Shown in pieces: positions 58,713 through 64,000 of a stretch of 64,000 nt of DNA. The notes under the pieces were generated by a model. That model worked only from the letters and a program-made list of their open reading frames with translations, made no database searches and was not told the DNA's origin. This DNA is from Isoetes taiwanensis (lineage: Eukaryota > Streptophyta > Lycopodiopsida > Isoetales > Isoetaceae): the NCBI GenBank assembly GCA_021234155.1, contig JAJEKV010000018.1, forward strand, positions 20,321,252 to 20,385,251, in the 5' to 3' direction. The translations under genes and the position numbers were made by a program. Every line of letters starts with the position of its first letter. The stretch's first letter is position 1.

Positions 58713-59928
58713 ACATTTCTCTTTACTGACTCACTTACATAGACACATTTGTGTGACTTTCAACTAGCTGTCAATTCAAAATTAAAGTCAATTATGTACT
58801 CGACGACGTTATGTTTTATTTTTTATGAACTAATTGGAGGGGGCTTAATATGTTGGAGTCAAACAATCTGGATGGTTACAAAAGTAAGTAGTAACATAGT
58901 GGCCATTGGTAACATAGTGGACAAACACTTCAATAGTCAAGTAGACAAACATTTCAAGAATCAAGTAATCAATGGAACCAAAATAGCATCTGAACCCTAG
59001 TTAAGAAATAGACAAAACACCATAGCCAATATGCCTACAACGTTTTATTAACACTAATTGACCACATATTTAACTCTTACCTTATGTTTTAGTATTGGGC
59101 GGGATACAGGAAATTTGGTGTCCCTCCCTAAATTTGAACAAAAAGCAAGAACGGCCTCAAAAGTACTTCCTTTTATAAACAGGGGTGTCTGCAAACAGGG
59201 GAGATGGGAATTTTGATCGAATTTTTTCTGGTTTTTCTGCGGGAGTTATCTTATGTATAGCGCGTAGATCTATCAAGCTTTTTTCTGGCGAACAGGAGCC
59301 CTTGTTCTCATTTCTGGCATGGCAGAGAGGTTTGTCTTATAAATATTCTCAAATTTGCATCCCAATTTTTTGACGGCTTTTGCAGATACTTTTAAGAGAG
59401 GGAATTTGCATAAAACAGAGGGATCAGAGTCTTCTGCAGAGTTCATTGCTCCCTATTAGGTTCAGATTACACAAAAATGTGGAGCAGCAAAGCAGAAGGT
59501 GTAAAACGGAAGCCGAATCTAGGATTTTCATGCTTCCCTTTCCATGATTTTTCTGGTTTCTAATCTTTATCTGGCTATGGATTTCGACCTCCAAGCTCCC
59601 CATTGCTATTACTGTTTCTTGCATAATTATCAAATAACCTGCACGAATATCAGAAGCCCTGATCCTTACGATCCTTGTGACGGCAGAGCAGCAAGAAAAG
59701 AGGGAATTGCTATATGCTTAAGACGTGGATGGGCAAAAAGGCTTTAGGCCTTTTTAGGCCATGTGGCTCTTTGGGCTTTGGTCCAAGGAGGGCTTTGGTC
59801 CAAAGATGGACCAAAGGGGCGTGCATGCTATATAGTAGCTCGGGGGAGAGCTCTGGGGCAGCTGTGTCATAGCTGAGGGCTCGTGGTTGGGTGGTGAGAT
59901 AGCGTGCCACGTCAAGAGTCCATTTTAG
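58713..59928. other. Non-coding; right part probably an LTR end
   Basis: 59700-59928 lies just before a primer binding site and contains GCTATATAGTAGC (TATA-like) and duplicated TTTGGTCCAA words. It is likely the end of a 5' LTR whose start I cannot define. No gene seen in 58713-59700. Confidence 0.4.
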
Positions 59929-60377
59929 TGGTATCAGAGCAACAAGTTTCGATGGCCGGTTCCCCTGCCAATGTTAACTTGGAAGATGAAGAGCTCAAGG
60001 AAAAACTTTTTGAGTTAGAGCAAGATAATTTGCTCATGAGAGAAAAACTTGCAGCTGCCGAGGCTCGAATTGCGGAGCTGCAAGAACTGGATTCTCTGCG
60101 AGCGCAGGTGGCGCAGTTGCAGCAAGCTGCAGGGCGTCCACGTAGTGACATCAAAACGGGTGCCAACATCAAAATTGAATTCAAAAAGTATTCCGCTGCC
60201 ACTAATGATGCGGATGAACTTTTCGCGTGGCACCAAAGCATTAGGCACATTGTTTCACAGAAAACATTATCGGAAAGGCAGTTGAAATGGGTTGCTTTTA
60301 TGCAGCAATATGATTTCTCAGTGGATTATCGTCCTGGTAAAGAGAATGTTGTAGCTGATGCTTTAAGTAAACGTTAG
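59929..60377 (+). pseudogene. LTR retrotransposon: PBS, gag start fused to RNase H end
   Basis: PBS TGGTATCAGAGC at 59929-59940. ATG at 59952 starts a frame with a Leu/Glu coiled coil (KLFELEQDNLLMREKL, AEARIAELQELDSL) and a gag-like INIKIEFKKY, FAWHQSIRHI region. It switches abruptly to the RNase H end LSERQLKWVAFMQQYDF, YRPGKENVVADALSKR, stop 60377. Most of gag, protease, RT and RNase H is deleted in frame. No integrase follows. Confidence 0.85.
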
Positions 60378-60575
60378 CTGATGCCCAAATATAGCGTAAC
60401 AATCTTACCCATAGCTTATATACCGCTAGCATTACGACGAGTCTGGGCATCTCTAATGGATATGACTAAAGCCATTTTGCACAGTAAAAAAAGTTAGCTG
60501 TTTGGCAGCCAAATCTAAGAGTGCTAGAACCTTATTAGTCTGAATTAACTCCACAAAACTTGGTTCTTTTTGCAG

Positions 60576-60825
60576 GAAACTCAGATCCAACAAAGTTAAA
60601 GCATGCTGCACAGGAAGTTAAAAGGTTAATTCCTGAAGAACTTGCGAAGCGTCGTTCTGAAATCAAGGTTCAATAAGCATCATATTTAGTGTTCTGTCTA
60701 AATTTGTTTTCTTCTTGCAGGAGTTAATGGATAAATTAGGGATGCCATCAGATGCCAAATTGATGAAGACTGATGTAGAAGATGTAAACAATTTATCTTT
60801 GCCAGCAGAAGATCCCAGATTATGA
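60576..60825 (+). CDS. Two terminal exons of an unrecognised host gene
   Basis: Exon 60576-60667 (after TTTTTGCAG, before GTTCAA) reads NSDPTKLKHAAQEVKRLIPE, ELAKRRSEIK. Exon 60721-60825 (after TTCTTGCAG) continues in phase with ELMDKLGMPSDAKLMKTDVE, then NLSLPAEDPRL and a stop. Clean splice sites, phase 0 joining and a Lys/Glu-rich helical text support a real gene end. The retrotransposon fragment just upstream would sit in its preceding intron. I cannot name the protein; earlier exons are not identified. Confidence 0.55.
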
Positions 60826-60950
60826 TCACACTATATGTACAAATTACATTAGATGATTAAATTCAAGGTAGAAACTTTCCACAACAGTCGATAAACCATA
60901 AGCAAAGGAAGACCTAATGATTGATAACTGGAGACTATATGCAAGATGCC

Positions 60951-61088
60951 TTTGTCCCCTAATCGCCGATGCTGTAATCGCCGATGCAGAGCTTCAGCCA
61001 AACTTTGTCCCCTAATCGCCGATGCTATAATCGCCGATGCAGAGCTTCATCTATGCTCTTCTGTAGAGCTTCATCTATGCTCTTCTGC
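60951..61088 (+). repeat. Minisatellite: 53-bp and 24-bp units
   Basis: TTTGTCCCCTAATCGCCGAT starts at 60951 and 61004 (53-bp unit). Within it TAATCGCCGATGC is itself doubled. AGAGCTTCATCTATGCTCTT at 61041 and 61065 forms a 24-bp tandem pair. Confidence 0.8.
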
Positions 61089-61199
61089 CGGCTTCTTGCT
61101 GCTAGAAGATATCCTTGTACTTCCTCCACCAACTGTTGTATGTCGGCTAGCATCCGTTAACGTCTTAAATAAGCATTACAGTTCTTCAATGCTGGCCAG

Positions 61200-62970
61200 C
61201 CAAATCAAATTCCCCATTTAATTTCGTCAAGTGGGATCCCGCAGGGGGGAAGTTGGATGCCGGAGGGGGGGCCGCAAGACAAAGGGAACGCTGCATGCGG
61301 CGTTACATGCGGCTGGCACGAATACCAACGCACTCCAAAAATAAAAAAGAAGATACTTATGGAAAGATAGACAAGTTCTTATTATATTTGTCAAGACCCT
61401 ATGAAAGTTACTTAAATGCCTATGAATCTAGTTTGTATTACTATCCTAGGGTCTTGAAGCCCTACTTGATTCTCTATTCTCACTATCGAACTTGCTTTAG
61501 GTTATAGTTAGATGGTCGCCCAGCTACGTTGTTGTATCTTGGAACGTTGTGATAGCCGTTGCGTTGTCCCTAGGTGCATTGCTGCTAGCCTAGATGGTCA
61601 TTACTTGAGTTGAGGATTGCTAATCCTACGAACCTTTTAAGTATTGTGATTATAATTTGGGACCCTAGAGTTTCCTTGGTAGAGTTATAATCTTGTATGT
61701 GGGATATTCCATGCAACCTTTATGAATATGGGCCAGCTTGATACCGTACCATAGAAGGATATATCGCCAGTACTTTTGATAGAGTAATGGGTGGATTCTA
61801 TGATGCTAGATGGATGGAGTATGAGCGTTGTATTACATTTGCTAGGAATATGCTATGGCCTATCTAGTAGAGATTCTGAGTGGTAGTCCATCTCATGAGT
61901 TTAGACCTCAGGATGAAGTAGAATATGTGAATTGTCTCTAGGACATTAGTGTAATTATGGTATTACCTAGAAGTTATGGTTGCTTATATGTTAAGGAAGT
62001 CATGTTCTTGCTTTGAGATGTGGCGATGAGATGTTGTCACTGGGTTATGAAATATCTTGGTATGAACCTCATTCTATTGTATTGCATTGTTTTGTAGTTG
62101 TTCTTGGAAGTAAGATGCATGAGGATTCTATGATATCTCGTATCGGATCAACCTGTAAGGTTATTGGTGATATTCTATCTTGTAAAGTCATGATGGATGA
62201 TGTTGCATCTTGCATTGCAAACGGACCATCTTCGGAGGGGTGGAATGGCCGTGAGACTCTGCATCCGTTCTAGATGGCTAGACAGATGTTGCATTTACGG
62301 CCCACCTTCCTAGGGGTGGGGTGGCCGTGTAACTCTGCATCTGAGCCAGATGGCCTGACGGATGAGTTAAACCCTGTACGTACAGATGGAGAGAGTGGTC
62401 TCCTTGGGGTCGCAACCCAAGGATTATGCTTGGCATATGTGCATACATACATACGATTGATGAGAATATAAACAAGCTTGTAGCCTGAGTTCTAACTAAT
62501 GTAGGGGCGTAGTGGAGCAGGTAAACTTGTTGTTGTTCTTATCTTTGATGGGTATGCTAGATTACTTCGTGGATGATGTTATACGCTAGATTGCTTTGTG
62601 GTTGATGTGGATGCTCCCGAAATGTTTCCTCCCCACTTAGTCCTTGTGGACTAACCTCCTTGTGTTGTTTGTGTATGTTTAAGATGGTACGTCCTGAGCT
62701 GAGAATGCAGTATTCAGATGGAGAGTCTAGGGATGAGGGTGTGACAGCAGGAGCGTTTTCCAGAGTCATCCTCGGTGACTTATAAGGAGGACTTGTTGAG
62801 CTAGTAGGAGTTGTTAGCATGCCAAACTCAGATGAGCTTGGTCTTGTATGTAATTATCTGATCAATGGGACTATACTTTACTGAGCAAGTATACGAGTTT
62901 CTTGGATGTTTAACTTAGATGTTAAACGTGTCGGTGCAATGGCCTAGGCCAAGGGGCTAGGTCCGTTTCA
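61200..62970 (+). mobile_element. Probable 5' LTR (left end undefined)
   Basis: It ends GTCCGTTTCA two bases before a PBS. A ~78-bp duplication lies at 62215-62372 (shared GGGGTGG..TGGCCGTG, CTCTGCATC and AGATGGC). No ORF with a motif. The start lies somewhere after 61200; no TG...CA partner end could be fixed. Confidence 0.45.
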
Positions 62971-62972
62971 GT

Positions 62973-62984
62973 TGGTATCAGAGC
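62973..62984 (+). other. Primer binding site
   Basis: TGGTATCAGAGC, complementary to plant initiator tRNA-Met, two bases after the LTR end. Confidence 0.85.
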
Positions 62985-64000
62985 GGAAAGTTCCGACACT
63001 TTCGGGCCATGGGAATTAGGCGCTAAGAGTTCAAGAGGTTCTACTATAAAGTAGAATGGTTTGGTGATTGGTAGATGCACTAGCCAAGATGAGTTAAGAG
63101 GAACAAAAAACGAGCATAGGTCTAAGGGATTGATAGTATCTTAAGTGTTGATTATTATTCTATGCTATGTAAGTTAGAAAAGCTAATGGAATGCAGTTCA
63201 TCAAGGAGCTAAATTGCGAGGCATGAACAGTGGGCCATGATAATTGTGAAGGTATGTTCCTACAAATTTCGATAACTGGTAGATTGTCTAATGGTGGACC
63301 ACGTTGCCGCGTTATTTTAAAGCAGACCATGTGTAGGGAGTTGTAGTGCTTCAGCAAAATCAGTGCTAGGGTTGTGAGGGCCCATGAACAGTGCTTAAAG
63401 AGGTAAACTCAAGGGTTTAGGAAGTTGTTAACTATGTTGAGTAGGTTCTTTTTGTGAGAAGTCACAGTAAACTATGTTCATAATCTTTTAGGTTCCCTTG
63501 AATTTACTTGTGCGGGTTGTATAGCCATAAGATACACAGATGGGGGATGTGATTATGTTTTTATTTGTCACTCTTGGATTTGGCCATCCAAGATGTGTCA
63601 TATGAATACATATCTAGTCCAAGCTAAGTATCTCTCTTTCCATGGTGGGCTTAGTATTGCATAGTGTGCTATTTTATCCTTAGTAGGAAAAAGTAGATTA
63701 ACTCTATGATGCAGATGTTTGCTACATAGCTTGGACATGTATAGTAAATAATTTATACGAATTTCATTATAAGTTTAGTTCCAAACTTTATGCATGCTAG
63801 TGTCAAGGTTGATGCACTTAGTTGTATTTTGAGTATGTGGTAGATTAAGTTGCGACTGCACCAATTTGGACGGAAATAGTAGAGCTTAAGCCATATGTAG
63901 GTTAATGAGGAAGTTGTTGTATAATGTGGAAGGGTATTGGGAATACCCATGTTCTATTGCTATTGTGGCAGAAATGTGCAATTGAGAAGACTGCATCAGA
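62985..64000. other. Retrotransposon leader or unknown, no gene seen
   Basis: About 1 kb after the PBS with no gag-like frame. Frames on the minus strand lack motifs. It may be the untranslated leader of the element starting before 62970. Confidence 0.4.

Overview
The window comes from a land-plant nuclear genome. The evidence is spliced-gene architecture, an L-type lectin receptor kinase, PPR, RopGEF-like and IGHMBP2-like gene fragments, and a dense mix of plant transposons (Ty3/gypsy chromovirus, MULE, hAT, LTR elements primed by initiator-Met tRNA). A Penelope-like reverse transcriptase without a visible endonuclease would fit a lycophyte, fern or bryophyte, but the species is not fixed by the sequence. 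Almost every coding region is a mobile element or a damaged host gene.

Layout. 1-4726: 3' part of a decayed chromovirus (RT, RNase H, integrase, chromodomain, four ~100-bp degenerate repeats, polypurine tract, 1.64-kb LTR). 4732-5410: relics of a PPR gene and of an IGHMBP2/SMUBP-2-type helicase. 5569-6016: foldback element with perfect 118-bp arms. 6017-21713: tandem array of a Penelope-like, intron-containing retroelement. Its order is RT pseudogene, diverged repeat A', repeat A, ORF1 plus RT with intact YMDD, repeat A again; the last repeat carries a 585-bp solo LTR with a 5-bp target duplication. 21713-26700: a duplicated non-coding block, one terminal exon of an unknown minus-strand gene, RopGEF (PRONE) exon relics and a second foldback element. 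26990-30440: lectin receptor kinase that has lost its lectin domain. 33100-34810: 5' end of an LTR retrotransposon. 34930-35390: PPR relic. 39549-40451: hAT transposase fragment. 40575-57058: a paralogous copy of the receptor kinase segment, split in its kinase domain by a 13.0-kb Mutator-like element (MULE). 58-64 kb: retrotransposon fragments, two terminal exons of an unrecognised host gene, and another LTR/PBS.

Two systems stand out. (1) The RT array is arranged like Penelope-element pseudo-LTR arrays. It has two overlapping ORFs in a conserved +1 relation, an intron placed one base after the ORF1 stop in both copies, and a 3' hairpin whose stem sequence differs between copies while pairing is kept. 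(2) The MULE has ~290-bp terminal inverted repeats, a 9-bp target duplication, a SWIM-type transposase relic, and two 2.5-2.9-kb arrays of a ~26-bp palindrome-bearing repeat in opposite orientation. It interrupts a receptor kinase whose two halves lie 13 kb apart and were one gene before insertion.

Many frameshifts cluster in particular stretches (for example 18560-19100), so some apparent damage may be sequencing error rather than decay.
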